Part shown: positions 17,258 through 27,105 of the stretch, piece by piece
How positions within the stretch are numbered: the first letter of the stretch is position 1
Layout of the letters: each line of letters begins with the position of its first letter
DNA from: Candidatus Nanopelagicales bacterium
Lineage (GTDB): Bacteria > Actinomycetota > Actinomycetes > S36-B12
Assembly (NCBI GenBank): GCA_018402075.1
Contig: JAGYJP010000002.1
Coordinates: 372,001-436,000, forward strand
Direction of reading: 5' to 3'
DNA: 64,000 bases
The notes under the pieces: generated by a model
Database searches by the model: none
What the model was told of the DNA's origin: nothing
What the model saw: the letters and a program-made list of their open reading frames with translations, nothing else
Translations under genes and position numbers: made by a program

Positions 17258-17710
17258 ATGGCTCAACACGATGAATTTAATGAGATCGATCTACACGGGA
17301 AGTTAGCGGTTGCAGCCATCGACTATCACCAGACACGCGTATTTGCACTAGAGGGGGATTCTGATGGCCGACCCGAGCGGGTTGTAGCCGAAGATCCACG
17401 TGGCCTCACTCGGAAACTGCATACCAAGGCCAATAATGTCGAAGGGGATTATCGAACCCCAGGAGATGAATACTGGAAGTCCATCGCGATTGTTTTAGAG
17501 CGGGCATCGGCAGTGATTTTGTTGGGTCATGGCAAGGGCAAGGCAAATGCCTCACACAAATTCCTCGCATACGTTGAAGAGCATTATTCGGATCTCAATA
17601 CTAGAATTCTGGGCGACCTGCGAGTGGATATTGATGATCTGACCGATCCGCAGGTTTTGCGAATTGGACAGAAGTTTTTTGATATTGCCCCACCGCGTAA
17701 TTCTCGGTAG
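17258..17710 (+). CDS. Small eRF1-domain-like hypothetical protein
   Basis: The 150-residue protein carries AAIDYHQTRVFALEGDS, then RPERVVAEDPRGLTRKLHTK and SAVILLGHGKGKANASHKF, a pattern seen in bacterial proteins related to the translation-termination factor eRF1 (also annotated as translational machinery protein). No GGQ peptide-release motif is present. AGGAGATAAC precedes the ATG and the gene is ten bases after the HicA-like gene, so they form an operon. A role in ribosome or RNA quality control is speculation from the fold. Confidence 0.65.
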   Translation: MAQHDEFNEIDLHGKLAVAAIDYHQTRVFALEGDSDGRPERVVAEDPRGLTRKLHTKANNVEGDYRTPGDEYWKSIAIVLERASAVILLGHGKGKANASHKFLAYVEEHYSDLNTRILGDLRVDIDDLTDPQVLRIGQKFFDIAPPRNSR

Positions 17711-17719
17711 ATGTAGCTC

Positions 17720-18934
17720 ATGAACGCCAGTGCATCAATAACCAAAGTTGTGATCTTGGGCAGTACGGGATCAATCGGTATTCAAGCGCTGGACATCATT
17801 CGACGTAATCCAGATATGTTCCGTGTGATTGGGTTGAGTGCGTCAGGGAGGAAAGCAGAGTTATTCGCTCAACAGGTGAATGAATTTTCCCCAGACTATG
17901 TAGGGATCTCACTGGGTACATGCGCTCAAGATGTCCAAATGCGAGTTCTGGCTCATGCTAAGGAGCATGGGTATTCCTCGGGGAATTCCTCAACTCCTGA
18001 ATTTGTGATCGGCCCCGATTCCTCGGAAGCGGTGGCGGCTGTAGGTGCAGATGTCGTTTTGAATGCTATCGCAGGTGCCGCAGGTCTTGTGCCGACTTTG
18101 ATGGCCTTGAGATCGGGCGCACGCCTTGCCTTGGCCAATAAGGAGTCTCTCATTATTGGTGGAGATCTCGTTAGGGCCGTTGCGGAACCAGGGCAAATTA
18201 TTCCGGTAGATTCAGAGCATGCCGCACTTGCACAATGTCTGATGGCAGGAACTCGAGTCGAAGTCAAGTCACTGATCTTGACCGCAAGCGGTGGGCCATT
18301 TCGTGGGTTTACTCCCAATCAACTAGAAGGCGTCACAATTGAACAGGCGCTTGCTCACCCAACATGGTCAATGGGTCCACTCGTCACCATCAATTCAGCA
18401 ACCATGGTGAACAAAGGACTTGAGTTAATCGAAGCTCACTTACTATTTGATATTCCATTCAGTCAGATCGAGGTGGTCATCCATCCGGAGTCGATTGTTC
18501 ATTCGATGGTGGAATTTGTGGACGGTTCAACTATTGCTCAGGCAAGTCCACCCGATATGCGCATCCCCATTGCGTGGGGTCTAGGTTCCCCCGCGAGGAT
18601 TCCGCATGCAGCCCCGCCCTGCGATTGGTCGGTGGCTTCCTCGTGGCACTTCTATCCTGTCGATCATGCTGCTTTTCCAGCGATCAACCTGGCTCGAATG
18701 GCGGGTGAAGCTGGTGGCAGTGCACCAGCAGTCTTCAACGGAGCCGATGAAGCAGCGGTAGATCTATTCCTTGAGGGGAGCATTGGATTCACTTCCATCG
18801 TGGCCCTTATTGAATCCACCCTGCAGGAGCACCTTGAGTCTGGGCATGTGTCAGGGAACGCCCTTACACTGGGAAGCGTCCAAGATGCTGATTCATGGGC
18901 TCGAGCCCGAGTGCGCGAGTTGGCCAAGGTCTGA
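17720..18934 (+). CDS. dxr: 1-deoxy-D-xylulose-5-phosphate reductoisomerase
   Basis: This 404-residue enzyme catalyses the second step of the MEP isoprenoid pathway. Visible motifs are the NADPH site VILGSTGSIGIQALDII (residues 11-27), LALANKESLIIGG, the metal site VDSEHAALAQCL, SGGPFRGF and HPTWSMGPLVTINSATMVNKGLELIEAH. A short insertion (YSSGNSSTPEF) near residue 90 is unusual but within a surface loop. ATG 17720 is nine bases after the preceding stop with no good ribosome binding site. Clustering with the site-2 protease and ispG is typical of actinobacteria. Confidence 0.96.
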   Translation: MNASASITKVVILGSTGSIGIQALDIIRRNPDMFRVIGLSASGRKAELFAQQVNEFSPDYVGISLGTCAQDVQMRVLAHAKEHGYSSGNSSTPEFVIGPDSSEAVAAVGADVVLNAIAGAAGLVPTLMALRSGARLALANKESLIIGGDLVRAVAEPGQIIPVDSEHAALAQCLMAGTRVEVKSLILTASGGPFRGFTPNQLEGVTIEQALAHPTWSMGPLVTINSATMVNKGLELIEAHLLFDIPFSQIEVVIHPESIVHSMVEFVDGSTIAQASPPDMRIPIAWGLGSPARIPHAAPPCDWSVASSWHFYPVDHAAFPAINLARMAGEAGGSAPAVFNGADEAAVDLFLEGSIGFTSIVALIESTLQEHLESGHVSGNALTLGSVQDADSWARARVRELAKV

Positions 18935-18988
18935 AAGAGGAACGCTCTAGCACAATGCACCACTACCGGTTCAGGAGATTGTGATCGC

Positions 18989-20311
18989 ATGCTCGAAATA
19001 GTCGGCATCATTCTCTTTGCGCTTTTAATTGCCTTATCTATTGCCCTTCATGAAGTTGGCCATCTTGTCCCGGCCAAAAAATTTGGCCTCCGGGTACCTG
19101 ATTACATGGTGGGCTTCGGGCCTACAATCTGGTCCACTGTTCGGGGAGAAACACGGTACGGAATCAAGTGGATTCCGCTCGGTGGCTACATACGAATGAT
19201 CGGAATGCTGCCCCCCGCGAAAGATGACCCCGAAGGTCGATCGCGAAGCATGTCTACAGGACGCTTTGCGGCTATGGTTGCCCAAGCTCGCTCCGCATCA
19301 TTTGACGAAATTCAACCTGGCGATGAAAACCGACTTTTCTATAAACTGCCGGTACATAGGCGGATAATCATCATGCTGGGTGGGCCAACCATGAACCTGG
19401 TGCTCGCCTTTGTTTTATTTGCCATTGTCCTTGTGGGTATTGGACTACCCAAACCAACATTGTCAGTAGCGGCAGTTGTGCCCTGTACTCCTAGTGTCGA
19501 GCAGCCCACAGGCGAACCGTTGCCGTCTGGGAGTTGCCCCGCTGGAACCGCTCCAACCCCGGCCTTTAAAGCAGGCTTGGGCGAGCAAGACGTGATCGTC
19601 GCAGTCGACTCCGTTCCTGCAGCTGATTGGGAACAGGTGAGCACATGGATCTCGCAAAATCCTGGAGTCGAAACAACGATTACGGTGGACAGGGGCGGCC
19701 AATTTGTCACACTTCCGCTCGTGGTTGCCGAAGTCACTCGCCCCATTTACGATGAAAACGGCGTAGAAACCGGAAATAGTCAAACAGTGGGCTTTCTCGG
19801 TATGCGGCCGTCATTTGAGTATGAGAAGCAGTCAATACTCTCGGTCCCCGCATTCATGTGGGATCTCACTGTTCGATCCGTTGAAGCGCTCATTTCCCTC
19901 CCTCTCCGCGTCTATCAACTGGTCTCTGACACATTGATTGGCGGTCAAGATCGCGCGGTCGATGGCCCGGTCTCGGTAGTGGGTGCTAGTCGCCTCGGAG
20001 GCGAGATCGCAGCCATGGATTCGCCCATCACATCCAAGATCGCCACATTCCTGGGCCTCGCGGCTTCGCTCAATCTTTTTCTATTCCTGTTCAACTTACT
20101 CCCGGTACTACCCTTGGACGGGGGGCACGTGGCCGGAGCTTCGTATGAAGCGGTGAAGAAGAGAATTGCCCGGGTTAGGGGAAAACCTGACCCAGGCCCA
20201 GTGGACACCGCACGACTATTACCCGTGGCTTATGTGGTTGCGGGAGTCCTTCTCGCAATGGGTGTTGTCGTCATTTGGGCTGATTTCGTCAAGCCCATCT
20301 CGCTAGGTTGA
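18989..20311 (+). CDS. rip1: RIP-type site-2 zinc metalloprotease (RseP/Rip1-like)
   Basis: A 440-residue membrane protease with the zinc motif HEVGH (His21, Glu22, His25) in the first helix, a central PDZ region containing [17 protein letters not shown], and the second metal motif [11 protein letters not shown] near the C-terminus between the last helices. It cuts anti-sigma factors or other membrane substrates within the bilayer. A serine/proline-rich stretch with two cysteines (VVPCTP and GSCPAG) precedes the PDZ domain. AGGAG lies nine bases before ATG. The family name rip1/rseP is by homology; substrates are unknown. Confidence 0.94.
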   Translation: MLEIVGIILFALLIALSIALHEVGHLVPAKKFGLRVPDYMVGFGPTIWSTVRGETRYGIKWIPLGGYIRMIGMLPPAKDDPEGRSRSMSTGRFAAMVAQARSASFDEIQPGDENRLFYKLPVHRRIIIMLGGPTMNLVLAFVLFAIVLVGIGLPKPTLSVAAVVPCTPSVEQPTGEPLPSGSCPAGTAPTPAFKAGLGEQDVIVAVDSVPAADWEQVSTWISQNPGVETTITVDRGGQFVTLPLVVAEVTRPIYDENGVETGNSQTVGFLGMRPSFEYEKQSILSVPAFMWDLTVRSVEALISLPLRVYQLVSDTLIGGQDRAVDGPVSVVGASRLGGEIAAMDSPITSKIATFLGLAASLNLFLFLFNLLPVLPLDGGHVAGASYEAVKKRIARVRGKPDPGPVDTARLLPVAYVVAGVLLAMGVVVIWADFVKPISLG

Positions 20312-20322
20312 GTTCCAGGCTC

Positions 20323-20328
20323 GATAAT
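20323..20328 (+). promoter_or_regulatory. -10 box of leaderless ispG transcript
   Basis: GATAAT (five of six to TATAAT) ends six bases before GTG 20335, supporting that start over the upstream TTG 20308. Confidence 0.55.
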
Positions 20329-20334
20329 GGTCTG

Positions 20335-21489
20335 GTGAGCATTGACCTAGGGATCCCACCGTTACCTCCACCTGTCGTAGCACCACGCCGCAAGACCCGA
20401 CCCTTGACTCTGAAGCATCACAGCAAACCGCTGGTGGTGGGGGGAGATTCACCAGTCAGTGTGCAATCGATGTGTACAACGCTCACGGCCGACATCAACG
20501 CGACATTGCAACAGATTGCCGAGTTGACGGCCACTGGCTGTCAGGCCGTCCGCGTCGCCGTTCCCAGTCAAGACGATGCAGATGCGCTCTCGCAGATTGC
20601 GAAAAAGTCAGGGATCCCTGTTATCGCGGACATACATTTTCAACCCAAGTATGTTTTCGCAGCCATTGACGCTGGTTGTGCCGGTGTACGTGTTAATCCT
20701 GGCAATATAAAAAAATTCGATGACAAGGTTGGCGAGATAGCTAGAGCGGCTAAGGATGCAGGTACTCCAATTCGAATCGGGGTTAATGCAGGTTCACTAG
20801 ATCCTCGGCTTTTGAAGAAGTATGGAAAGGCTACTCCAGAAGCCTTGGTTGAATCCGCCTTATGGGAGGCGTCACTTTTCGAGGAACATGGCTTTCAGGA
20901 CATAAAGATCTCTGTGAAGCATCATGATCCTGTCATCATGATGCTTGCTTACATGCAATTGGCTGAGCAGTGCGAGTACCCTTTGCACCTCGGTGTAACA
21001 GAGGCAGGTCCTGCCTTCCAAGGAACAATTAAGTCAGCAGTTGCCTTCGGAGGACTTCTTTCCCGCGGTATCGGTGACACCATTCGGGTATCACTTTCAG
21101 CTCCACCCGTGGAAGAAGTCAAGGTAGGTATTGGAATCTTGGAATCGTTAAATCTCCGTCAACGTGGTTTGGAGATCGTTTCCTGTCCCTCTTGCGGCAG
21201 AGCTCAAGTTGACGTGTACACCTTGGCCGAGCAGGTGACCGCGGGGCTTGAAGGCTTGGATGTCCCCCTGAGGGTTGCCGTCATGGGGTGTGTGGTTAAT
21301 GGGCCAGGGGAAGCTCGCGAGGCCGATTTGGGTGTTGCTTCAGGTAACGGCAAGGGTCAAATCTTCGTTAAAGGCGAAGTAATTAAAACTGTCCCTGAGT
21401 CGGAAATCGTCGAGACCCTCATTGAAGAAGCCATGAAATTGGCTGAATCCATGGGTGGCGAGGGATCCCCCATAGTAGTCACTTCCTAG
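20335..21489 (+). CDS. ispG: 4-hydroxy-3-methylbut-2-enyl diphosphate synthase (flavodoxin/ferredoxin)
   Basis: GTG 20335 gives 384 residues beginning VSIDLGIP and [12 protein letters not shown], as in other actinobacterial IspG proteins; a TTG start at 20308 that overlaps the protease stop is less likely. The TIM-barrel part has VSVQSMCTT and GVRVNPGNI. The iron-sulphur part has [10 protein letters not shown] and [18 protein letters not shown], giving the three cysteines that hold the [4Fe-4S] cluster. It performs the penultimate MEP step, making HMBPP. Confidence 0.96.
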   Translation: MSIDLGIPPLPPPVVAPRRKTRPLTLKHHSKPLVVGGDSPVSVQSMCTTLTADINATLQQIAELTATGCQAVRVAVPSQDDADALSQIAKKSGIPVIADIHFQPKYVFAAIDAGCAGVRVNPGNIKKFDDKVGEIARAAKDAGTPIRIGVNAGSLDPRLLKKYGKATPEALVESALWEASLFEEHGFQDIKISVKHHDPVIMMLAYMQLAEQCEYPLHLGVTEAGPAFQGTIKSAVAFGGLLSRGIGDTIRVSLSAPPVEEVKVGIGILESLNLRQRGLEIVSCPSCGRAQVDVYTLAEQVTAGLEGLDVPLRVAVMGCVVNGPGEAREADLGVASGNGKGQIFVKGEVIKTVPESEIVETLIEEAMKLAESMGGEGSPIVVTS

Positions 21490-21495
21490 TACCGT
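21490..21495 (+). promoter_or_regulatory. -10 box of leaderless GNAT transcript
   Basis: TACCGT lies six bases before GTG 21502; its first base overlaps the ispG stop codon region. No ribosome binding site is visible. Confidence 0.6.
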
Positions 21496-21501
21496 GGCAC
21501 T

Positions 21502-22374
21502 GTGACGACGGAACTCATTGATGTGCGCGATGAAGCGCGCTCCGCATGGGTGAAAGTTCTTTCACAGTCCGATTTTCCTCGCGCACTTGAATTGACCCGA
21601 TCACAGCCACTTATTAACGCTTTTGTTGCTAGCAGAATTTCACTCGGACTTAAGCAGCACTGGAAAGTCGGGGGTGGGCTATGGGGCTTCTTCACTAGTT
21701 CCGGATTAGAATCCGTACTTTTCGTTGGAGCAAATATTGTTCCCATGAATACAACAGATCGGGCTCGTGAGTTATTCGCTCGTGAATTGATACGCACGGG
21801 CAGGAGAAGTTCATCTCTGCTCGGTGACAAAGTTGAAGTTTTAGATTTATGGAATCGCATTGCGTCCGTGTGGGGCAGTCCTCGAGAAATTCGCGAAACC
21901 CAGCCCTTCATGTCGTTGGATTCACCCGCTTTGGGTCAGCGAGATGCGCGGGTCAGGCACGTGCAACCAGATGAGTTACCTCTTCTTCTTCCGGCTTCGA
22001 TTCATATGTTTACTGAAGAGGTGGGAGTATCTCCTGTTCAGAATGGTGGCCATGATCAGTATGAACGTCGAGTCGCTGAAGTCATTGCCGAGCGGAGGGC
22101 CTATGCGATCATTGAGAATCGTCGAGTTGTTTTTAAAGCGGAAGTTGGGTTTTCCACACCAGACGTAGCGCAATTGCAAGGAGTATGGGTTGCGCCAGAT
22201 TTAAGGGGCAGGGGAATGGCTGGACCAGCAATCGCTTCTGTTGTAGATCTTGTTCAACGTGAGGTGGCACCCAGCGTCACGTTGTATGTAAATGACTTTA
22301 ATATCGCTGCTTTGAGGACTTACACAACCATTGGATTTCGCGAATGTGGAACATTTGCGACGATTCTATTTTAG
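21502..22374 (+). CDS. GNAT acetyltransferase with N-terminal DUF4081-like domain
   Basis: The 290-residue protein has an N-terminal domain of about 130 residues (LELTRSQPLINAFVASRI, GLKQHWKVGGGLWGFF) typical of the DUF4081 family next to ispG in actinobacteria, and a C-terminal GNAT domain with the acetyl-CoA loop VAPDLRGRGMAGPAIASV and the terminal NDFNIAALRTYTTIGF. Substrate is unknown; its constant position between ispG and proS suggests a core function. GTG 21502 is supported by the leaderless -10 box. Confidence 0.88.
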   Translation: MTTELIDVRDEARSAWVKVLSQSDFPRALELTRSQPLINAFVASRISLGLKQHWKVGGGLWGFFTSSGLESVLFVGANIVPMNTTDRARELFARELIRTGRRSSSLLGDKVEVLDLWNRIASVWGSPREIRETQPFMSLDSPALGQRDARVRHVQPDELPLLLPASIHMFTEEVGVSPVQNGGHDQYERRVAEVIAERRAYAIIENRRVVFKAEVGFSTPDVAQLQGVWVAPDLRGRGMAGPAIASVVDLVQREVAPSVTLYVNDFNIAALRTYTTIGFRECGTFATILF

Positions 22375-22500
22375 ATCCATTTTCTCAATCACATGACAGG
22401 TTGAGTCCAATCTCAAGGGTTGGCTCGGATAACCGCTATTCTCGAACCCTCGAGCAGATCCCAATCGAGTTGGTCACCGGTTATACAAAGTGAGGCAAAT

Positions 22501-24279
22501 TTGATTTCCCGTATGTCAGCGATGTTCGTTCGGACATTGCGCGATGATCCCGCCGATGCTGAGGTACCGAGCCATAAGCTGCTCGTGCGAGGGGGCTTTG
22601 TCCGTCGGATTGCCCCCGGAATTTTCTCTTGGCTGCCTTTAGGCTATTCCGTATATCGCAACGTAGAAAATATTGTGCGCGAGGAAATGGACAAGGCTGG
22701 GTTTCAAGAAGTCCACTTTCCGGCGCTGTTGCCTCGGGAAGCTTATGAAGAAACGGGTAGATGGACGGAATACGGCGATAACCTTTTTCGTCTAAAGGAT
22801 CGTAGGGAAAATGACTACCTACTGGGGCCAACGCACGAGGAAATGTTCACTCTCATGGTGAAAGGTGAGTATTCGTCCTACCGCGATTTACCGCTTGTGA
22901 TTTACCAAATTCAAACCAAGTACCGCGATGAAGCTCGCCCACGGGCTGGAATCTTGCGCGGCAGAGAATTCGTCATGAAAGATTCGTACTCCTTCGACGT
23001 AACTGATGAGGGACTTGAACTTTCATATAAGCGCCATCGAGATGCTTACATATCAACATTTGATCGTTTGAAGCTCTCCTATGTCATCGTTTCTGCGATG
23101 GCAGGAGCCATGGGTGGTTCCCGAAGCGAAGAATTTCTTGCATCATCTGATATTGGAGAAGACACATACGTTCGTTGTTCATGTGGCTATTCCGCGAATG
23201 TGGAAGCCGTTGTTATTCCTGCCGCAGAGATCGACACTAGTGTGAACTTGGTAGTTGATTTACCTGCCGCACACGTCGAAAATACACCTAATACCCCAAC
23301 AATAGATTCGTTAGTAGCCATCTCAAATGAGCGTTCTGATTTGAATCGTGGAGACCGGCCGTGGCTAGCTGCCGACACGTTGAAGAACCTACTGCTCATG
23401 CTCACGGATGCAGATGGCAACGAACGACCATTGGCAGTGGGTATTCCGGGGGATCGCGAAGTGGACATGCGTCGTCTCGAAGCAGCCATTTACCCATTTG
23501 TCGCGCGTCCATTCGAGGAAGCTGACTTTGCAAAGTTCCCATCACTGACAAAGGGTTACATCGGTCCGGGAGTTTTGGGCACTCACTCAGCCAGCGGAAT
23601 TGAATTCCGAACCGATCCTCGAATTGTTTCGGGTACACGTTGGATCACTGGAGCTAATGAAGCAGGTAGGCATGTATACGATCTTGTATTCGGCCGAGAT
23701 TTTTTTGCCGACTCAGTGATCGACGTTGCCGAAGTCCATGATGGCGATGTCTGTAATGACTGTGGCGGGGAGTTGCGCATGGCACGTGGCATTGAGATCG
23801 GGCACATCTTTCAGTTGGGTCGCAAGTATGCGGAAGCACTTGGGTTGCGTGTGCTTGATGAAAATGGGGAATTAGTCACGGTCACCATGGGCTCCTATGG
23901 CATTGGCGTCTCGCGAGCGGTCGCAGCCATTGCGGAGCAACACCACGATGACAAGGGTCTCATTTGGCCGAGGGAGGTGTCGCCAGCCGACATCTATCTC
24001 ATTGCAGCGGGCAAAGGAGAAGAAATCTTGTCAATGGCTGAAAAACTCGCTGCAGAATGGGACGCAATCGGCCTGCGAGTAATTCTCGATGATCGTGTGG
24101 GGGTTTCGCCCGGTGTCAAATTCAATGATTCTGAGCTCCTGGGGATTCCAACAATTGTTGTTGTGGGTAAAGGTCTTGAGCGCGGAGTGATTGAAGTCAA
24201 AGATAGGGCAACAGGTTTTCGCGAAGATGTCGAAGTTGCTGTAGCAATTGCCCATGTCCAACAAATATGTACGAGCTAA
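22501..24279 (+). CDS. proS: Prolyl-tRNA synthetase
   Basis: TTG 22501 is chosen: it yields [13 protein letters not shown], matching the usual bacterial start, and GTGAGG lies just upstream; the open frame reaches back to 22420 without similarity. The 592-residue class II synthetase has motif 1 around [18 protein letters not shown], motif 2 [19 protein letters not shown] and motif 3 [20 protein letters not shown]. An inserted editing domain lies between motifs 2 and 3, including [23 protein letters not shown] sequence, so it is the bacterial type. It charges tRNA-Pro. Confidence 0.95.
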   Translation: MISRMSAMFVRTLRDDPADAEVPSHKLLVRGGFVRRIAPGIFSWLPLGYSVYRNVENIVREEMDKAGFQEVHFPALLPREAYEETGRWTEYGDNLFRLKDRRENDYLLGPTHEEMFTLMVKGEYSSYRDLPLVIYQIQTKYRDEARPRAGILRGREFVMKDSYSFDVTDEGLELSYKRHRDAYISTFDRLKLSYVIVSAMAGAMGGSRSEEFLASSDIGEDTYVRCSCGYSANVEAVVIPAAEIDTSVNLVVDLPAAHVENTPNTPTIDSLVAISNERSDLNRGDRPWLAADTLKNLLLMLTDADGNERPLAVGIPGDREVDMRRLEAAIYPFVARPFEEADFAKFPSLTKGYIGPGVLGTHSASGIEFRTDPRIVSGTRWITGANEAGRHVYDLVFGRDFFADSVIDVAEVHDGDVCNDCGGELRMARGIEIGHIFQLGRKYAEALGLRVLDENGELVTVTMGSYGIGVSRAVAAIAEQHHDDKGLIWPREVSPADIYLIAAGKGEEILSMAEKLAAEWDAIGLRVILDDRVGVSPGVKFNDSELLGIPTIVVVGKGLERGVIEVKDRATGFREDVEVAVAIAHVQQICTS

Positions 24280-25046
24280 GCATTTGGACGATTGTCCTTT
24301 TGTGCATCGCCGCAGCAGTCGCAGGTTGGATTGACGCGGTAAGCGGCGGCGGCGGCATGATTCAATTGCCCGCACTTTTTATTGCATTGCCTGCGGGTTC
24401 TGAAGTAAATGCCCTCGCGACAAACAAATTATCGAGTATTTTCGGCACTGCCACCGCAGCGAGAACCTATGTGAAGCACCTTTCGCCTGATTGGAAAACG
24501 GCGATTCCGATGGCAGTTGTTGCATGTGCTTTTGCAGGTTTAGGCGCATGGTCAGCGCATTTGGTACCCACTAGATATTTTGCTACTGGCTCCATCATCG
24601 CCCTTATATTGGTGTGGTTGTGGATTCTCATGACACCCGCCCTGGGATCCGTGACAGTTTTGCGATGGCACGGGTCTCGCAAGCACTACCTCGTTGCATT
24701 AGTCGTCGGGGCGGTGATCGGGTTTTATGACGGAATTTTTGGTCCGGGTACAGGCTCATTCCTTCTCGTGGCCTTGGTGGGAGTTCTCGGCTATTCATTC
24801 CTCATGGCTTCATCGACTGCTAAATTGGTGAATCTTGGAACAAATGCTGCGGCTTTGGTCGTGTTCGGTTATACCGGCTCCATCATTTGGCTTTTGGGGC
24901 TCCTGCTCGCTGTATTTAACATTGGTGGGGCGTTTATAGGGGCTCGAACGGCTATTGCGCGAGGCAGTTCCTTCGTGCGCGCAATATTTCTTGTGGTTGT
25001 GGCACTCCTGATCATTCGGCTAGTCTGGGATACTTGGATGGTGTAA
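24267..25046 (+). CDS. TSUP (TauE/SafE) family membrane permease
   Basis: A 259-residue integral membrane protein with about eight helices. The N-terminal [19 protein letters not shown] and the internal repeat [19 protein letters not shown] are the paired signatures of the TSUP family, which exports or imports small sulphur compounds or organic acids. The start overlaps the proS end by 13 bases in another frame, so it is co-transcribed. Substrate is not deducible. Confidence 0.9.
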   Translation: MYELSIWTIVLLCIAAAVAGWIDAVSGGGGMIQLPALFIALPAGSEVNALATNKLSSIFGTATAARTYVKHLSPDWKTAIPMAVVACAFAGLGAWSAHLVPTRYFATGSIIALILVWLWILMTPALGSVTVLRWHGSRKHYLVALVVGAVIGFYDGIFGPGTGSFLLVALVGVLGYSFLMASSTAKLVNLGTNAAALVVFGYTGSIIWLLGLLLAVFNIGGAFIGARTAIARGSSFVRAIFLVVVALLIIRLVWDTWMV

Positions 25047-25111
25047 CAAAGAATGGTTTCTGCTTGGGGAGTTGGAACCTTTTTCGATACGACATTTCAA
25101 TGTTTCATTTG

Positions 25112-25159
25112 AACACGACTGCTCAACACGACTGCTCAACACAACTGCTCAACACAACA
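25112..25159. repeat. 13-bp tandem repeat before rimP
   Basis: AACACGACTGCTC occurs twice, then as AACACAACTGCTC, then a partial AACACAACA that runs into the rimP translation start region. It is noncoding and sits in the 5' leader of the rimP-nusA operon. Confidence 0.9.
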
Positions 25160-25175
25160 GGAATTGGTGAACACC

Positions 25176-25640
25176 ATGGGATTGCCAGTTAATCAATGCC
25201 GTGACGCAGCTATCGCTGTGTGTGCCGCGGCTGGTGTGGATCTTGAGGATTTTGGTGTGGCTCGAGCGGGTCGTCGAGAGGTAGTCAGGGTTACCGTTGA
25301 TCAAGATGGTGGTGTTGACCTGGATCGCATTGCCGATATCAGCAGGCAATTATCGGAAGCCCTTGATCTGATAGCCGAATCGATTGACTCGCCATTTGTA
25401 TTGGAGGTGAGCTCACCAGGTGTGGATCGTCCCCTGACGGATATACGTCATTGGCGTCGTGCCAAAGGCCACCTCGTGAAATTCGAGAGCCCCACTGCCG
25501 AGGAGCCCCTTGTCCTGAGAGTCAGTGAAGTAGACAACGATCTGATCATCTTTGTGCGCGAGGATGGCGAAATTACTCGCATGCCCTGGTCTGAAATCCA
25601 GCACGCCGTCGTTCAAGTTGAATTCAACCGTGGAGAGTGA
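25176..25640 (+). CDS. rimP: Ribosome maturation factor RimP
   Basis: The product (154 residues from ATG 25176; GTG 25167 or TTG 25164 are alternatives) has the RimP pattern VRVTVDQDGGVDLDRIADIS and VLEVSSPGVDRPLTDIRHWRR. It helps assemble the 30S subunit. AGGA lies 13 bases from the ATG and four from the GTG, so the start is uncertain by three codons; the tandem repeat abuts this site. It overlaps the nusA leader and begins the rimP-nusA-ylxR operon. Confidence 0.92.
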   Translation: MGLPVNQCRDAAIAVCAAAGVDLEDFGVARAGRREVVRVTVDQDGGVDLDRIADISRQLSEALDLIAESIDSPFVLEVSSPGVDRPLTDIRHWRRAKGHLVKFESPTAEEPLVLRVSEVDNDLIIFVREDGEITRMPWSEIQHAVVQVEFNRGE

Positions 25641-25642
25641 TC

Positions 25643-26659
25643 ATGGATATTGATGTCAGTGCACTGAAGTCACTTGTGCGAGAGAAGAACTTGTCATTGG
25701 ATCTGGTTGTGGAAAGTATTGAACAGGCACTCTTAGTCGCTTATCAACGCATGCCTGGGGCCTCTGCGCAATCCCGTGTCGAATTGAATAGAAAGACTGG
25801 ACATGTCACCGTGTGGGCTCGTGAAGAGATGCCAAGTGAAGATCCGGCGAGTGCCCCTGGATTTGGTCCGGAGTTTGATGACACCCCTGAAAATTTTGGC
25901 CGAGTTGCAGCCAGCACGGCGCGCCAAGTTCTCCTTGGCCGGTTGAGAGAGGCAGAAGGAGATGCAACCCTCGTGGAATTCACGGGAAGAGAAGGCGACT
26001 TGGTCTCTGGGGTGATCCAGCAAGGAACAAATCCCCGAATGATTCGGGTTGACTTGGGCAAAATTGAGGCGAATTTGCCTCCCGAAGAGCAGGCTCCAGG
26101 TGAGGCATACACGCACGGGGAACGCATTAAGTGTTTGGTCACAGGTGTTCGTCGTGGGTTTAAGGGTCCGGTGGTCACGGTTTCACGAACCCACCCAGAT
26201 CTTGTGAAGGCTCTGTTTGCTCTCGAAGTGCCTGAGATTGCCGATGGTACGGTCGAAATCACGGCAATAGCGCGGGAGGCCGGCCACCGATCAAAGATTG
26301 CCGTGAGATCCCATAAGCCTGATGTCAATGCAAAGGGTTCCTGCATTGGTCCATTGGGGCAACGTGTCCGACAAGTAATGAGTGAACTTGGAGGAGAGAA
26401 GATCGACATTGTCGACCACAGCGATGACCCCGCAAACATGATTGCCCAAGCTTTGTCTCCAGCAAAAGTGTCGTCCGTCTCTATTGTTGACCTCGCCACC
26501 CGCAGTGCTCGTGTCGTGGTTCCTGACTACCAACTTTCCCTAGCAATTGGTCGGGAAGGCCAAAATGCCCGTTTGGCTGCCCGACTTACGGGGTGGAGGA
26601 TAGATATTCGGTCGGACGCGCAAACGGTCGCTCAAGATACTGCGCCCGAACATGAGTAA
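25643..26659 (+). CDS. nusA: Transcription termination/antitermination protein NusA
   Basis: ATG 25643 with GGAGAG five bases upstream is preferred to GTG 25637. The 338-residue protein has an N-terminal RNA-polymerase-binding domain (MDIDVSALKSLVREKNLSL), an S1 domain (LVSGVIQQGTNPRMIRVDLG) and two KH domains (KGSCIGPLGQRVRQVMSELG; SLAIGREGQNARLAARLTGW). It lacks the acidic C-terminal repeats of proteobacterial NusA, as is normal in actinobacteria. It modulates pausing and termination. Confidence 0.95.
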   Translation: MDIDVSALKSLVREKNLSLDLVVESIEQALLVAYQRMPGASAQSRVELNRKTGHVTVWAREEMPSEDPASAPGFGPEFDDTPENFGRVAASTARQVLLGRLREAEGDATLVEFTGREGDLVSGVIQQGTNPRMIRVDLGKIEANLPPEEQAPGEAYTHGERIKCLVTGVRRGFKGPVVTVSRTHPDLVKALFALEVPEIADGTVEITAIAREAGHRSKIAVRSHKPDVNAKGSCIGPLGQRVRQVMSELGGEKIDIVDHSDDPANMIAQALSPAKVSSVSIVDLATRSARVVVPDYQLSLAIGREGQNARLAARLTGWRIDIRSDAQTVAQDTAPEHE

Positions 26660-26957
26660 GAAGAAGACACTGATGTCAGGTCTTGTGAAACTAGGCCCCT
26701 TACGAACCTGTCTTGGATGTAGGGGGAAAGCGCCAAATAATCAACTGGTTCGATTCGTGCGAAATCCCCAAAAAGACGGGATTCTTCTGGACGCCAAGAG
26801 GGCGTTTCCCGGTCGAGGGGCCTATTCACATGTTGCCTTGTCTTGCCTATCCCAAGCTCGTCGGAGGGTCCATGCGAGCCTGCGACTTGTTCATCCGGTA
26901 GATTTGGACGGCGTTGGCGTGGTTTTGCTGTCATCACTTGATGGCAATCAACGTTAA
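26652..26957 (+). CDS. ylxR: YlxR family RNA-binding protein (DUF448)
   Basis: This 101-residue basic protein has the family motifs LRTCLGCRGKAP, LVRFVRNP and FPGRGAYSH. Its start overlaps the nusA stop by eight bases, and it sits between nusA and infB as in most Gram-positive genomes. YlxR has been linked to RNA binding and, in some bacilli, to RNase P; its role here is not certain. Confidence 0.9.
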   Translation: MSKKKTLMSGLVKLGPLRTCLGCRGKAPNNQLVRFVRNPQKDGILLDAKRAFPGRGAYSHVALSCLSQARRRVHASLRLVHPVDLDGVGVVLLSSLDGNQR

Positions 26958-27067
26958 CGTCCCATCGATGTCCACCGTAAGGATCACCGTGAACATGCAA
27001 ATGAGCGCCTCCTCATGAGGTCCCTCACATGAGCGTGAAGGCATGAAAGTGCATCACGCCCAGTAAC

Positions 27068-27091
27068 GGTTCGGACTAAATCGCCCGAACC
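27068..27091 (+). other. Hairpin in the infB leader
   Basis: GGTTCGG and CCGAACC form a 7-bp stem around a 10-base loop, ending 14 bases before the infB start and next to its ribosome binding site. It may affect translation of infB. Confidence 0.4.
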
Positions 27092-27105
27092 AAGACAGGA
27101 GAGTT

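Noticed and set aside
22420..22500. N-terminal extension of ProS from 22420
   Set aside because: The extra 27 residues do not resemble ProS and the homologous start is at TTG 22501 behind GTGAGG.
25112..25159. CRISPR-like repeats before rimP
   Set aside because: Units are 13 bp, directly adjacent and without spacers, and no cas genes are present.
25744..26499. Minus-strand reading frame of 251 codons opposite nusA
   Set aside because: The plus strand carries an unmistakable NusA; the antisense translation has no family pattern.
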